A stretch of 64,000 nucleotides of DNA from Secundilactobacillus silagei JCM 19001 (GCF_002217945.1 NZ_BCMG01000012.1:1-64000); one strand, 5' to 3'. Positions 31,740 through 41,047 are shown, numbered from the stretch's first letter. Notes: a model not told the origin generated them from the letters alone. Program-made: numbers and translations.

Positions 31740-32432
31740 ATGGCAAATTTAGTAGTCGATTCAGCTTTTTGGGAACTATTTCCAGACGCACAGATCAGTG
31801 CGCTGTCCGTTCATGGACTGAATAACGCAATTGATGAGGCAAAGAAACCGCATTTTCAAGCGTTGCTAGATGACGCGATGGACAAGTCCCATCAGTATCT
31901 AACGGCAGATCCGTTTCGCAGTAATCCAGTGGTTGCGCAATGGCGCGAGGCTTATACGAGATTCAAAAAGAAGCGGGGTGCTCGCTCATCGATTGAAGCA
32001 TTACTGAAGCGGGTCGATCAGGGGAAGAGTCTTTCACCGATCAATCCCTTGGTCGACGTATATAACAGCGTCTCCTTGGAATTTGGCGTGCCTTGTGGCG
32101 GTGAGAACTTAGCTGCGATGGATGGTCCAATGCATCTGGGCGTTGCTAAAGGTGGCGAGGCTTTTAAACCGCTGGGTGAAGATGAAGACGAACCGGCTCT
32201 GCCAGGTGAAGTGATCTACTACGACAAGATTGGCGCCATCTGCCGCTGCTTTAACTGGCGCGATGGTGAACGAACCATGTTAACTGATCAGACCACGGAT
32301 GCCATTTTAGTGATCGAAGCCATCAATCAGGAACAGCGCGTGCGCCAGGCCGAAGCGGTGACCGCGATGAAGGCGCGGATTAAAGCCGAGTTTGGCGTTG
32401 ATGCTGAAGTTGACGCGTTGACGGCTGAGTAA
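31740..32432 (+). CDS. B3/B4 domain protein (PheT-like tRNA-binding domain)
   Basis: 230 residues. WREAYTRFKKKRGARSSIEA, LVDVYNSVSLEFGVPCGGEN and CRCFNWRDGERTMLTDQTT match the stand-alone B3/B4 domain related to the editing region of phenylalanyl-tRNA synthetase beta chain. Such free-standing proteins may hydrolyse mischarged aminoacyl-tRNA or have lost catalysis. The specific role is unknown. Confidence 0.8.
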   Translation: MANLVVDSAFWELFPDAQISALSVHGLNNAIDEAKKPHFQALLDDAMDKSHQYLTADPFRSNPVVAQWREAYTRFKKKRGARSSIEALLKRVDQGKSLSPINPLVDVYNSVSLEFGVPCGGENLAAMDGPMHLGVAKGGEAFKPLGEDEDEPALPGEVIYYDKIGAICRCFNWRDGERTMLTDQTTDAILVIEAINQEQRVRQAEAVTAMKARIKAEFGVDAEVDALTAE

Positions 32433-32456
32433 ATAAGATAGTCATTAATTTTAAAC

Positions 32457-32502
32457 AATAAGTGCCCAGTTTCATCTTTTTGGATGAGGCTGGGCACTTA
32501 TT
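32457..32502. terminator. Bidirectional terminator
   Basis: AATAAGTGCCCAG pairs with CTGGGCACTTATT with an inner TTTCATC/GATGAG pairing, between the convergent B3/B4 gene and the MocR gene. A near-copy lies at 35556-35606. Confidence 0.9.
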
Positions 32503-32519
32503 GTTTTGACTATTTTAGA

Positions 32520-33953
32520 TTATAACGCTGATAGTATCTGCCGTAACCGTACCTGCAATTGCGGAATCTGGGCCGAATTCAAATCAGCGAACCCCATGCG
32601 TAGCTTGTTTTGATGCGCACCAAATAGAAAATCGGGTTGAACCAGCACCTTTTGCTTGAGAAACAAGGTGTAGTCCGTGACATTTAGCTGGCGTGTCAGC
32701 TGTAAATGCACCCAGAAACTATTGCCGTTAACGGGGAGCTGGTAGGTTAACTGTCCCTGATCAACAAAAGGTTGCAGGGCCTGTTGCAGCAAGGCTTGCT
32801 GTTGCTGCAGACGGTTGGCTTGACGCTGAATCTGCTGGTGCAGATCAGGCTGCGCTAAGAACTGCGCGGCGATAATCTGGGGGAAGATACTCATGCCGGC
32901 TTCCATTTGCTGGCGAATATCGGCTAACTGATCCACGATAAACGCTGGTGCCAATAGCCAGCCGACCCGCGCGTGGTTGCCGACCAGTGAAGACAGTGAG
33001 CCGACGTACAGCACGTTATTAGGATCCAGGGCTTTTAGCAGCGGCACCGATGCGGGCGCGTCAAAGGAGTTGGCGATACCAAAGGGATCATCTTCGACAA
33101 TGGGGAGCTTCAGTGTTTGGCAGACCCGAATCAGGGCTTTTCGTTTAGCCAGCGGCATCATTTGCCCAGTGGGGTTTTGACCGTTGGGGTTAACGAACAG
33201 GAAGCGAAAGCGGTGTTTGTAGTATTCTTGCTGGAGCCGATTCAGGTCCAGACTGCCATCCGCCAGCAAGGGGATGCCGTAGACCCGGATACCAGCCACC
33301 TGAAAGAAGGTCAGCTGGTAAAAGTAAGACGGTTTTTCAATGGCGATCGCGTCGCCATAGGAAAGTAAGCCCTGCGTGATTAGATAAAAGGCCTGCTGCG
33401 CGCCAGAAGTAATCAGCAACTGGTTAGCGGTGACTGGTTGCTGCAGTAACGTTGATAGCCGGGAAACCAATCGTGATTTAAGCGCGGCGATCCCGCTGAT
33501 ATCGACCTGATTTTCCTGTTCCACCACTTGCTTGGCCGAGATGTGGTTTGGCGAAATGGGCAGTGCCATGGTGTTGGGAACCTTAAAATTGGTCAGATTA
33601 ATGGCCTGCGGATCTGATTCTAGGTTACGCAGTTGGGTCAGGTAGTTTTCAGGGTCGCTGAAGCGGTTAGCGGCGAGGTAGGTGCGCCAATTAACGGTTT
33701 CGTTCAAAACGCCCCATTTATCCGTACTGACCCAGGTACCGCTGCCACGTTTTCGCGACAACAAGCCGTTACTGACGAGTTCGTTTAACGCTCGTTGAAT
33801 GGTTGACCGGTTAACGGTGAGCATCTGGGCTAATTTACGTTCGGCCGGCAGCTGCTGACCGGGTAATAGATTGCCAGTATTGATGGCATTAGTGATCAGG
33901 GTAATGACCTTCACGTATAACGATTGGTTGCCACTGGGAAGCTGCCAATTCAT
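32520..33953 (-). CDS. MocR-type transcription regulator divergent from pdxST (PdxR-like)
   Basis: 477 residues: GntR winged helix (about 1-75, with LPAERKLAQMLTVNRSTIQR) fused to a fold-type I aminotransferase-like domain. It lies divergent from pdxS/pdxT, the standard position of PdxR, the PLP-sensing regulator of PLP synthesis. The usual PLP motif (G-T-F/L-S-K) reads GSLSSLVGNHARVGWL here, so the Schiff-base Lys is replaced by Ser near residue 319. This implies altered PLP sensing, or that this protein is a different MocR. A 28-bp near-palindrome lies in the shared promoter region. Confidence 0.85.
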   Translation of the reverse strand: MNWQLPSGNQSLYVKVITLITNAINTGNLLPGQQLPAERKLAQMLTVNRSTIQRALNELVSNGLLSRKRGSGTWVSTDKWGVLNETVNWRTYLAANRFSDPENYLTQLRNLESDPQAINLTNFKVPNTMALPISPNHISAKQVVEQENQVDISGIAALKSRLVSRLSTLLQQPVTANQLLITSGAQQAFYLITQGLLSYGDAIAIEKPSYFYQLTFFQVAGIRVYGIPLLADGSLDLNRLQQEYYKHRFRFLFVNPNGQNPTGQMMPLAKRKALIRVCQTLKLPIVEDDPFGIANSFDAPASVPLLKALDPNNVLYVGSLSSLVGNHARVGWLLAPAFIVDQLADIRQQMEAGMSIFPQIIAAQFLAQPDLHQQIQRQANRLQQQQALLQQALQPFVDQGQLTYQLPVNGNSFWVHLQLTRQLNVTDYTLFLKQKVLVQPDFLFGAHQNKLRMGFADLNSAQIPQLQVRLRQILSAL

Positions 33954-33972
33954 GCTGTCACCTTCTTTTTAA

Positions 33973-34000
33973 AATTGGGTGGTTAATTTACCATCCAATT
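33973..34000. promoter_or_regulatory. Candidate operator between the MocR gene and pdxS
   Basis: AATTGGGTGGT ... TACCATCCAATT forms a 28-bp near-perfect inverted repeat with a few mismatches, midway between the divergent starts. It probably is the binding site of the MocR regulator. Confidence 0.6.
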
Positions 34001-34065
34001 GGTTGCTGTCATTATAGTTGTTCAGCCTTAGTATGTAAATAATTTAAAGAGATGGAGGAATGACG

Positions 34066-34950
34066 ATGAAAGAAACAGGAACAACAACGGTTAAACGTGG
34101 TATGGCGCAGATGCAAAGGGGCGGCGTCATTATGGATGTCGCTAACGTGGAACAGGCGAAGATTGCGGAGAATGCTGGTGCGGTTGCCGTCATGGCGCTG
34201 GAACGGGTCCCTTCAGATATTCGTGCAGCTGGTGGTGTGGCCCGGATGTCTGACCCAGCAATGATCAAGGCGATTATGGCTGCAGTCACGATTCCGGTCA
34301 TGGCGAAGGTCCGCATTGGTCACATTGCTGAAGCCCGTATTTTGGAAGCCATTGGTGTTGATTACATAGATGAAAGTGAAGTATTGACGCCAGCCGATGA
34401 TAACTATCACATTAATAAAAACGATTACAAGGTGCCCTTTGTTTGCGGTTGCCGTGATTTAGGTGAAGCTTTACGCCGAATCGGTGAAGGCGCCTCTATG
34501 ATGCGGACCAAGGGTGAACCGGGTACTGGCAACATTATCGAAGCGGTGCGCCACATGGAAAAGGTCAACGAACAGATCGGTCACGTCAAGGTGGCTGATC
34601 CGGATCAACTGATGACTATTAGCCGGGATCTTAAGGCACCTTATGAACTAGTCAAGCAGGTGCATGATCTAGGCAAACTGCCCGTTGTAAACTTTGCGGC
34701 CGGCGGGGTCTCAACACCAGCGGATGCGGCCCTCATGATGAACTTAGGCGCTGACGGCATTTTCGTTGGTTCCGGGATCTTTAAGTCGGAGAACCCAGCG
34801 AAGTTCGCGAAGGCTATCGTGACCGCTACGGCGCACCCAACGGACTACGCGTTGATTGCTAAGGTATCCGAACATTTGGGCAAGCCAATGAAGGGTATCG
34901 ACATTTCAACGTTGACGGAAGACCAAAAGATGGCGGATCGCGGTATCTAA
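34066..34950 (+). CDS. pdxS: Pyridoxal 5'-phosphate synthase, synthase subunit
   Basis: 294 residues. ATG 34066 is preferred to the ATG at 34060 because GGAGG (34054-34058) is otherwise too close. It makes PLP from ribose 5-phosphate, glyceraldehyde 3-phosphate and ammonia supplied by PdxT. Catalytic residues appear in [13 protein letters not shown] (Asp), [10 protein letters not shown] (Lys of the first Schiff base) and [11 protein letters not shown] (second Lys). Length and sequence are standard. pdxT starts 16 bases after its stop. Transcription is likely controlled by the divergent MocR regulator. Confidence 0.97.
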   Translation: MKETGTTTVKRGMAQMQRGGVIMDVANVEQAKIAENAGAVAVMALERVPSDIRAAGGVARMSDPAMIKAIMAAVTIPVMAKVRIGHIAEARILEAIGVDYIDESEVLTPADDNYHINKNDYKVPFVCGCRDLGEALRRIGEGASMMRTKGEPGTGNIIEAVRHMEKVNEQIGHVKVADPDQLMTISRDLKAPYELVKQVHDLGKLPVVNFAAGGVSTPADAALMMNLGADGIFVGSGIFKSENPAKFAKAIVTATAHPTDYALIAKVSEHLGKPMKGIDISTLTEDQKMADRGI

Positions 34951-34966
34951 AAAGGGGGCAATGTGC

Positions 34967-35539
34967 GTGAAAATTGGTGTTTTAGCACTTCAAGGTGCGG
35001 TCAGCGAACATGTGGATATGTTAACGGCTTGCGGCGTCACCGCACGTCCCGTTAAAGAACAGCCGGATCTTACCGGTCTCGATGGACTGGTGATACCCGG
35101 TGGTGAAAGTACCACGATGCGCAAGCTGCTGGTTCGTGAACAGCTGTTATCCCCAATAAAGACACTGGTTCAGCAGGGCTTCCCAATCTTTGGCACCTGT
35201 GCCGGACTGGTTCTGCTCGCCCAGCCGGAATCGCTGGACGGCTTGAATGGTACGGTAGTGCGTAACGGCTTTGGCCGGCAGCGTGAAAGTTTTGAAACGG
35301 CGCTGACGGTTAAAGGCTGGTCAAAACCGTATCATGGTATTTTTATCCGGGCACCGTACTTGTCTGAAGTAAAGCAGCCGGCAGAAGCATTAGTCACGTT
35401 AGCGGATGGGCAAATCGTCGCTGCTCAGCAGAAAAACGTGCTGGTCACGTCGTTTCATCCGGAGTTAACGTCAGATCCGCGGTTCCACCAGTATTTTATT
35501 GACCAGATGGTGGCAAAGCGGTCGGATCAAGTGAATTAA
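34967..35539 (+). CDS. pdxT: Pyridoxal 5'-phosphate synthase, glutaminase subunit
   Basis: 190 residues from the GTG at 34967 (GGGGG 8 bases upstream, giving the family start MKIGVLALQG), rather than the ATG 6 bases earlier. Class I glutamine amidotransferase: GGESTT, nucleophile in FGTCAGL and the H-x-E in SFHPELT. It supplies ammonia to PdxS by glutamine hydrolysis. It forms a two-gene operon with pdxS. Confidence 0.96.
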   Translation: MKIGVLALQGAVSEHVDMLTACGVTARPVKEQPDLTGLDGLVIPGGESTTMRKLLVREQLLSPIKTLVQQGFPIFGTCAGLVLLAQPESLDGLNGTVVRNGFGRQRESFETALTVKGWSKPYHGIFIRAPYLSEVKQPAEALVTLADGQIVAAQQKNVLVTSFHPELTSDPRFHQYFIDQMVAKRSDQVN

Positions 35540-35555
35540 AATGATATAGCTTAAA

Positions 35556-35606
35556 TGATTAGTGCCCAGTTTCATCATTTTTTGATGAGATTGGGCACTT
35601 ATTTTT
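35556..35606. terminator. Bidirectional terminator
   Basis: AGTGCCCA / TGGGCACT with inner TCATC/GATGA pairing between the convergent pdxT and peptide transporter genes. Its sequence nearly copies 32457-32502, so the two bracket the pdx locus. Confidence 0.85.
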
Positions 35607-37059
35607 AACCATTTATTTTCCTTATAATTCCCCGGTTCTTGATGATCAACAAGACACCCCAGACAATTGCGATGAGTCCAATGACCAAGAAGTAGGCCGC
35701 TTCATGACCCTTGGTATAAAAGTTGGCGGCAATGGCTGACAGACCGGACCCGGCAGCTTGCGAAAGGGTGAAGATGGTCATCATTTGCGTCATGAATGCG
35801 GTGGGGGCGACCTCACTGGCCATGGCCCGACCAACTGGAGACGTGAAGGTTTCACCGGCCATGATCAGCGCGTAAAAGATGACGATCCATAATGGCGATA
35901 CTTTAACGTTAGCCGGAAACAGGGACACGGGCAGCACCATAAATAGTGGCCCGGCGCCCCAAAGTAATAGACCAATACCAAACTTTAAGCCGTCATTGGG
36001 CTGATGAGGTCCCAGTTTACCCCATATTTGGCTGCTGATGGTGCCAAACAAAACGGCAAAAACGGCTGGGAACGTTTGAAAGCTGGCAGCGGAGAGGTGG
36101 ATTCCCCAGACGGTCAAATTAACGTGATCCAGCGTATAAAGTGAGAGGATCCCGGTTGCCTGGCCGGAAACCAGCATGCTGATGCTCGTTCCGATCAGGA
36201 AGATACCATATGTTTTGACGCGACTGGCTTCTTGATGAGTCACCTTGGAACTGCGGACAATTTTAATCACGTATCCCACTGGTAAAACGATGCCAATAAG
36301 ACCGACAGCACCGCTGAAACTTTTGGCGGTCAGCCAGCCTAAGCGGATGAGTATTCCAACTAAAATGATGACTACCGCAGTGATTCCCAGTAACCTTTTT
36401 GCTAACAGGCGGCGTTCTGCCGGCTGCATCGGGTCTGGCGGTACCATACCGAGATCACCGAAGTAACGGTGGTTCAAGAAAATGTAGGGCAGGGTCGTCA
36501 GTAACAGGACAACGACCGCCACTAAAAAGCCGGCGTTGTAGCCGAACTTCAGTGCCACGGCACCAGTAATGATTGGTCCCGCCGCACCCACGTTATTCAT
36601 GATGTAAATCAGGGTAAACGCCGTATTGCGCATGGTCCCCATTTGCCGATAGATTAGGCCTACCAAGGCGTAGAGGCTTTGGCCGGTGATGCCAGAAGCG
36701 ATGATCTGCAGGGCTAGGCTTATGAAGAACAGGGGCAGCCCGCCATGGGGCACGACCAGTAGTGAGATGGCTACGGCATTCAGCAGGGTCCCGTACAGGT
36801 ACGGTTTCCGCAGCCCGACCAGTCGATCAGCGGCATAACTGCCAGCGATACCAGCGAAGTAGCCTAGTGAGGAGAACACCGCCATGATCTGGGTAGCGGT
36901 GATGCGGTCAATTCCCAGACCGCCGAGATGCAACGGTTCGTAAAGATATAGAATCATGATGGCGCTGACGGCGTAGGTAGCAAACCCAGTGCCTAGTGCG
37001 CCTAATGCCATCAGCCGAAATGCCTTTGGCTGTTTTGTAATGATGCCGTTTTGTTTTGA
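35605..37059 (-). CDS. POT/PTR-family proton-coupled di/tripeptide transporter
   Basis: About 484 residues from the TTG at 37059 with AGAGGA upstream. The frame is open to a TTG at 37101 that lacks a ribosome binding site. Twelve or more hydrophobic segments. POT signatures include GYFAGIAGSYAADRLVGLRK in the second and third helices and FTLIYIMNNVGAAGP. It imports small peptides, important for amino-acid supply in lactobacilli (DtpT-like). It stands alone between the pdx locus and the GntR gene. Confidence 0.88.
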   Translation of the reverse strand, partial: SKQNGIITKQPKAFRLMALGALGTGFATYAVSAIMILYLYEPLHLGGLGIDRITATQIMAVFSSLGYFAGIAGSYAADRLVGLRKPYLYGTLLNAVAISLLVVPHGGLPLFFISLALQIIASGITGQSLYALVGLIYRQMGTMRNTAFTLIYIMNNVGAAGPIITGAVALKFGYNAGFLVAVVVLLLTTLPYIFLNHRYFGDLGMVPPDPMQPAERRLLAKRLLGITAVVIILVGILIRLGWLTAKSFSGAVGLIGIVLPVGYVIKIVRSSKVTHQEASRVKTYGIFLIGTSISMLVSGQATGILSLYTLDHVNLTVWGIHLSAASFQTFPAVFAVLFGTISSQIWGKLGPHQPNDGLKFGIGLLLWGAGPLFMVLPVSLFPANVKVSPLWIVIFYALIMAGETFTSPVGRAMASEVAPTAFMTQMMTIFTLSQAAGSGLSAIAANFYTKGHEAAYFLVIGLIAIVWGVLLIIKNRGIIRKING

Positions 37060-37158
37060 CAATATGTAAGATCCTCTATGTTGCAGATTTTTGTTAACCA
37101 ATCATAATACCACAACTGCGAACTTCGAGGACAGGTTGCTTCTTTTGTGTTAAATAAG

Positions 37159-37857
37159 TTACGCGCGCATTAAATCTCGAAAACTCCACTCGATCAATGC
37201 GTGATCCAGCTTCACTGCCAAGTTAACATCTTCGGCACTGATGGCATCTAAAAGTGCCTGATTGCGTTTAATAAACTCAGCGTTGCCACCGTCTTTGCTA
37301 TTCCATTCGGCCAACTTTAAATACATCGGCCGAAAACTATTAATGATTAACGGATAGACCTGGTTTTGGGAGGCTAGCGCTAGGGCATGGAAGAAGTCAA
37401 AGGTGGTTAGCGACCAGTCTTGAATGGTGTTGCTCTGCTTAAATTGATCTAAAGCTGCCTGAGCTAACCGCAAACTGGGCTTGTCTTGGCGCTTTGCAGC
37501 TAACGTCACGATGTTTTCTTCAGTGACCTGGCGAAATTCGTAAATTGATTGGAGCAGTGACGGCTGGTAGTAGCCGCCATCAAAGGAGACGACTTGATTC
37601 AACGTTTCCAGAGTGCCTTCAGAGCGATAATCGGCCACGACAGCACCTTGCCGTGGCTGAATGTGGATGAAGTGCAGCTGCTGCAGTCGGCTTAACCCGG
37701 TATTAATAACGGAACGACTGACATTCATGCTTTCTGAGAGTTCCCGTTCATGGGGCAGTTTTTCGCCAGGTTTTAATTGACCAGCGATAATGGCATTTTT
37801 AATTTGCGTAACGAATAAGTCAGTCGCGCTGGGTGCTTCGATTGGTTTAAATTTCAT
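37159..37857 (-). CDS. GntR/FadR-family regulator
   Basis: 232 residues. N-terminal winged helix (PGEKLPHERELSESMNVSRS) and a C-terminal all-helical FCD-type ligand domain (FDFFHALALASQNQVYPL). It is divergent from a 3-hydroxyacyl-CoA dehydrogenase-like gene, the likely target. The effector is unknown. Confidence 0.88.
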   Translation of the reverse strand: MKFKPIEAPSATDLFVTQIKNAIIAGQLKPGEKLPHERELSESMNVSRSVINTGLSRLQQLHFIHIQPRQGAVVADYRSEGTLETLNQVVSFDGGYYQPSLLQSIYEFRQVTEENIVTLAAKRQDKPSLRLAQAALDQFKQSNTIQDWSLTTFDFFHALALASQNQVYPLIINSFRPMYLKLAEWNSKDGGNAEFIKRNQALLDAISAEDVNLAVKLDHALIEWSFRDLMRA

Positions 37858-37998
37858 GAGGACACCTTCTTGTATTGGTCATACCAGATACCAAGAACCA
37901 TTTTAGCACCGAAAATGGAAAAACGGGTAAATGTGTATTTACTCACAAGTCGAAATTCTATACCCTGTAATTAACTTAAATATATGGAGGAATTTAAC

Positions 37999-38889
37999 AT
38001 GGAAATTGAACACGTAACCGTGATCGGCGGGGGCATTTTGGGTAGCCAAATTGCTTATCAAATCGCTTTTAAGGGACTGAAAGTTGTTCTGTATAATCAC
38101 AATTCAGTAGAGAAGGCTAAACAGCACGTTCAGCAGTTAAAAGCAGACTATCAGCGTGACTTAAAAATCACGGCTGGTGCGTATGAAAAGGGACTGGAAC
38201 AACTCAGTTATTCGACTGATCTGGCGGATGCAGTCAAAGATGCCGATTTAGTGATCGAATCAATTTCTGAAAAAATTGCGGTCAAACAAGCGTTTTACGA
38301 ATCCTTAGCGAAGGTTGTGCCAGCTAAGACAATTATTGCCAGCAACTCATCGACGTTATTACCTAGCCAGCTGAAAGATTTCACTGGTCGGCCAAAGCAA
38401 TATCTGCACATTCATTTTGCTAATCAGATCTGGATCCGGAACACTGCAGAAGTAATGGGCTCACCCGAAACTGCTCCTGAAGTCTTTGATCAAGTAGTGG
38501 CCTTTACCAAGACCATCGGCATGGTGCCGATTCCGTTGAAGAAGGAACAGCCGCGTTACGTGCTTAATACCATGCTGATTCCGTGGCTAAATTCCGCTTT
38601 GATCCTCTGGGCTAAAGGCGTTGCGGAACCGGCAACAATCGATAAAACCTGGATGATCGATCTGGGTGTTGCAGTAGGGCCCTTTGCCGTCCTTGATGCG
38701 ATTGGGATGAAGACCCATTACAACATCGTGGTGACTGAGGCTGAGGCTACCGATAATGATGATCTCAGGTTGGTCGCTAAAAAGATGAAGGAACGCATCG
38801 ATGCCAACAAGCTTGGCCCAACTACCGGTGAAGGTTTCTATCACTGGCCTAACCCAGAGTTCATGACACCCGATTTTTTAACTAAATAG
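37999..38889 (+). CDS. 3-hydroxyacyl-CoA dehydrogenase-family NAD-binding protein
   Basis: 296 residues from ATG 37999 (GGAGG 8 bases upstream). A Rossmann glycine motif GGGILGSQIAYQIA starts the chain. SNSSTLLPSQL and an HFAN (usual HFFNP) segment follow, then a C-terminal helical domain ending TGEGFYHWPNP. It resembles 3-hydroxybutyryl-CoA dehydrogenases, but the substrate is uncertain as no beta-oxidation genes are adjacent. Confidence 0.85.
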   Translation: MEIEHVTVIGGGILGSQIAYQIAFKGLKVVLYNHNSVEKAKQHVQQLKADYQRDLKITAGAYEKGLEQLSYSTDLADAVKDADLVIESISEKIAVKQAFYESLAKVVPAKTIIASNSSTLLPSQLKDFTGRPKQYLHIHFANQIWIRNTAEVMGSPETAPEVFDQVVAFTKTIGMVPIPLKKEQPRYVLNTMLIPWLNSALILWAKGVAEPATIDKTWMIDLGVAVGPFAVLDAIGMKTHYNIVVTEAEATDNDDLRLVAKKMKERIDANKLGPTTGEGFYHWPNPEFMTPDFLTK

Positions 38890-38896
38890 ACGATTA

Positions 38897-38943
38897 ATAG
38901 GCGCAATCCCATGTTGAAAGTTCATGGTATCGCGCCTATTTTA
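38897..38943 (+). terminator. Terminator
   Basis: AATAGGCGC pairs with GCGCCTATT with an inner CCATG/CATGG pairing. Confidence 0.85.
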
Positions 38944-39106
38944 TGGCATTATTGAAAGAATCCCGTATAAGTGATAACTTATATAATTTTAACAATTAGT
39001 GAGCATATCAGCGTGTGTTTTTACGCGTTCATGCTAATATAAAAAGCAATTATAGGAGTATGGTGCTGTTAACTAGGAGTAGTTAAATGTGAATGGGGGA
39101 TTCATT

Positions 39107-39796
39107 ATGTCCACGACGAATAGGGAAACCAGGATACTTTTATTAGTGGTGATGGTGATTGTATCTGTGTTTTGGTTTCCAGTTAAAGGTGTCGCTGCAA
39201 TTACGCCGGCCAATCCTTACCGGTTTAAAACCGCGCAGGCAACGGTTCATCTATCGGTTGATGCCCACTACAATAACATCTGGCGTAAAGCCATCGCAGC
39301 TTGGAATAGTAAGGGCGTGTTTGAATTTAAGATTACTCAAAGTTCAACTGCCCAAATTAATATTTTATCCATGCCAGCCGCTTTAAAAAAACCTAATCTG
39401 ACGGGACTGACCTACGTTTATCATGATGAAAATGGCGTGATCACTAAAGCAGATACCTACTTGAACAATACGGCACTGACAGCGTATCGTTATACGGATA
39501 CGCAACGAGTCAACGTTGCGGAACATGAACTCGGCCATACAATGGGACTGGCGCATAATCCAAGTCAGAAAAGTGTCATGTACTATGAAAACCGGTATTA
39601 TCCGATTCAGCCGGTAGATGTTGCGGCAGTTCGGGCCCACTACCAGCAGACGGCAACGGTGCCACCAATGCCGGCAGCACAGCAGATGGATACGTTCACA
39701 CGAACTGGCATACGGCGGCCAGAATTACTTAATCACCTATGTCCAGTTCTGTATCCGATTCGGGGATTAGATATGCAGATTATGACGTATGATTAA
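39107..39796 (+). CDS. Matrixin-type zinc metalloprotease, second copy
   Basis: 229 residues from ATG 39107 (GGGGG 7 bases upstream). N-terminal hydrophobic signal/anchor (about 9-30). The catalytic block NVAEHELGHTMGLAH and Met-turn SVMYYENRY are almost identical to the enzyme at 3017-3745, but the N-terminal half is only moderately similar and the C-terminal extension differs. The two copies are 36 kb apart on opposite strands. Secreted protease, substrate unknown. Confidence 0.87.
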   Translation: MSTTNRETRILLLVVMVIVSVFWFPVKGVAAITPANPYRFKTAQATVHLSVDAHYNNIWRKAIAAWNSKGVFEFKITQSSTAQINILSMPAALKKPNLTGLTYVYHDENGVITKADTYLNNTALTAYRYTDTQRVNVAEHELGHTMGLAHNPSQKSVMYYENRYYPIQPVDVAAVRAHYQQTATVPPMPAAQQMDTFTRTGIRRPELLNHLCPVLYPIRGLDMQIMTYD

Positions 39797-39806
39797 CTTA
39801 AAAATG

Positions 39807-40026
39807 AAGCTGTGACAAAACTCGGTAGATTCCAGAATTTAACCCCAAAAATGCTTGTTCCGGCGAACTTTGTCGGGACAAGCATTTTTGGGGTTAAATG
39901 GCCGGAATCTGAGCTTTGGCACGTGATTAGACTATATAGAAGTATTGAATAAATAGACATTTTCTTGCTATCTTCAGTTAAGAAGTCAGTTGAAATACTT
40001 ACCAATATCGACTTAAGTCACAAGCC
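39807..40026 (-). repeat. MITE-like repeat, copy 1
   Basis: About 220 bases, the reverse complement of 50279-50496 with high identity. Terminal inverted repeats are of the type GCTGTGACAAAACTC / GCTTGTGACTTAAGTCG. The centre is a long hairpin (AACCCC ... GGGGTT around an AAGCAT/ATGCTT stem). An internal 66-70 codon frame is conserved between copies, but it looks like sequence carry-over rather than a gene. Confidence 0.8.
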
Positions 40027-40050
40027 TATTTATTTTAACTATTTTGCCTG

Positions 40051-40269
40051 TTAATGATGTTCCCATAGCATACTGATCAGTTCTATTAGTGCAAAGAATA
40101 CAGCGGAACCACTTATACCTCTAAGAAAGAGTAGCCAGTAATGAAAGAGGTAGAGCTGACCAGTTGTAAACAGGTCAATGGCACCCTTAATTAGGATTAG
40201 AACAATCAAGAGAACCAACATGAGTAGCAGATCAAATAGATAGCTACTGATGTGTTTACGCCAATTCAT
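40051..40269 (-). CDS. Small membrane protein
   Basis: 72 residues from ATG 40269. A GTG 12 bases upstream overlaps the AAGGAG itself. Two predicted transmembrane helices (YLFDLLLMLVLLIVLILI and WLLFLRGISGSAVFFALIEL). It may be a PsiE-like small membrane protein, but no motif decides this. Confidence 0.6.
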   Translation of the reverse strand: MNWRKHISSYLFDLLLMLVLLIVLILIKGAIDLFTTGQLYLFHYWLLFLRGISGSAVFFALIELISMLWEHH

Positions 40270-40372
40270 AATGGTTTTCACTCCTTAACTAATCTACTTT
40301 CATACTATCAAGGACAGTTAAATCGAGTCAATCATCACCACAAACGGGATTGTATATTAACGATGTGAGAAC

Positions 40373-40930
40373 TCACTTAATGCCCTGAATCACCAATTTC
40401 AAAATATCATCTAAGGCTTCTTTGCCCTGTTTCTTCTCATCTTGAAAGAAGTGATTGCGGTCGTTTAAGACGAAACCGACAAACACTGACATTAAGGTTC
40501 GCTTGTAAAGCTGAATCTGATTCGGATCAGAAGTCACACTGGTTAACAGTCGCTGGAGAATCTGGATGACCGCGCGAAACGACTGGTCTAAGGCTTCCGA
40601 ACTTTCCTTACCCGGCAAAAAGAGCACTTCGTAAAACTGATCGTACTCCACACTAAAGGCGTAGAAAATCGTAAAGTAAGCTTCAATTGCTGGTTTACCC
40701 GTTAAGCCCAAGATGCCTTCCAACAGCCGATCCTTTAGGGATTGAAAAAGTGAAATACTCATATTGGTTTTGACTTCATTTAAATTACTGACGTGATTAT
40801 AGAGTGATTGGGATTTGATACCCAAAGCTTTGGCAATTTTGGGCATAGTTAAACTGGTCAGCCCATCTTGTTTAGTGATGGCAATGGCACTTGTTGTGAT
40901 TGATTCGGTACTAATTCCGCGATGCTGCAT
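40373..40930 (-). CDS. TetR/AcrR-family regulator
   Basis: 185 residues from ATG 40930 (GAGGTG upstream), with further upstream frame rejected. HTH: ITKQDGLTSLTMPKIAKALG followed by SQSLYNHVSN. The C-terminal ligand domain is WHG-like (LPGKESSEALDQSFRAVIQI). It is divergent from the DHA2 efflux gene, whose promoter contains a perfect inverted repeat, so it is the likely repressor. Confidence 0.9.
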   Translation of the reverse strand: MQHRGISTESITTSAIAITKQDGLTSLTMPKIAKALGIKSQSLYNHVSNLNEVKTNMSISLFQSLKDRLLEGILGLTGKPAIEAYFTIFYAFSVEYDQFYEVLFLPGKESSEALDQSFRAVIQILQRLLTSVTSDPNQIQLYKRTLMSVFVGFVLNDRNHFFQDEKKQGKEALDDILKLVIQGIK

Positions 40931-40992
40931 GTTATTCACCTCAAATACAGTATAAATTAAAAAAAACCATTTCACAATTACAAGATAACGTG

Positions 40993-41036
40993 TTAAACTA
41001 CATTCTAACAAATTAATACTTCATAGTGTAGTTTAA
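40993..41036. promoter_or_regulatory. Candidate TetR operator pair
   Basis: TTAAACTACA (40993-41002) and TGTAGTTTAA (41027-41036) are perfect inverted arms 24 bases apart in the divergent promoter region. Confidence 0.6.
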
Positions 41037-41047
41037 GGAGACGCGGA

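Noticed and set aside
39793-40005. Protein-coding gene of about 70 residues inside the MITE-like repeat (and its counterpart at 50298-50498)
   Set aside because: The frame coincides with the repeat, has no ribosome binding site of note and spans the central hairpin; conservation is explained by duplication.
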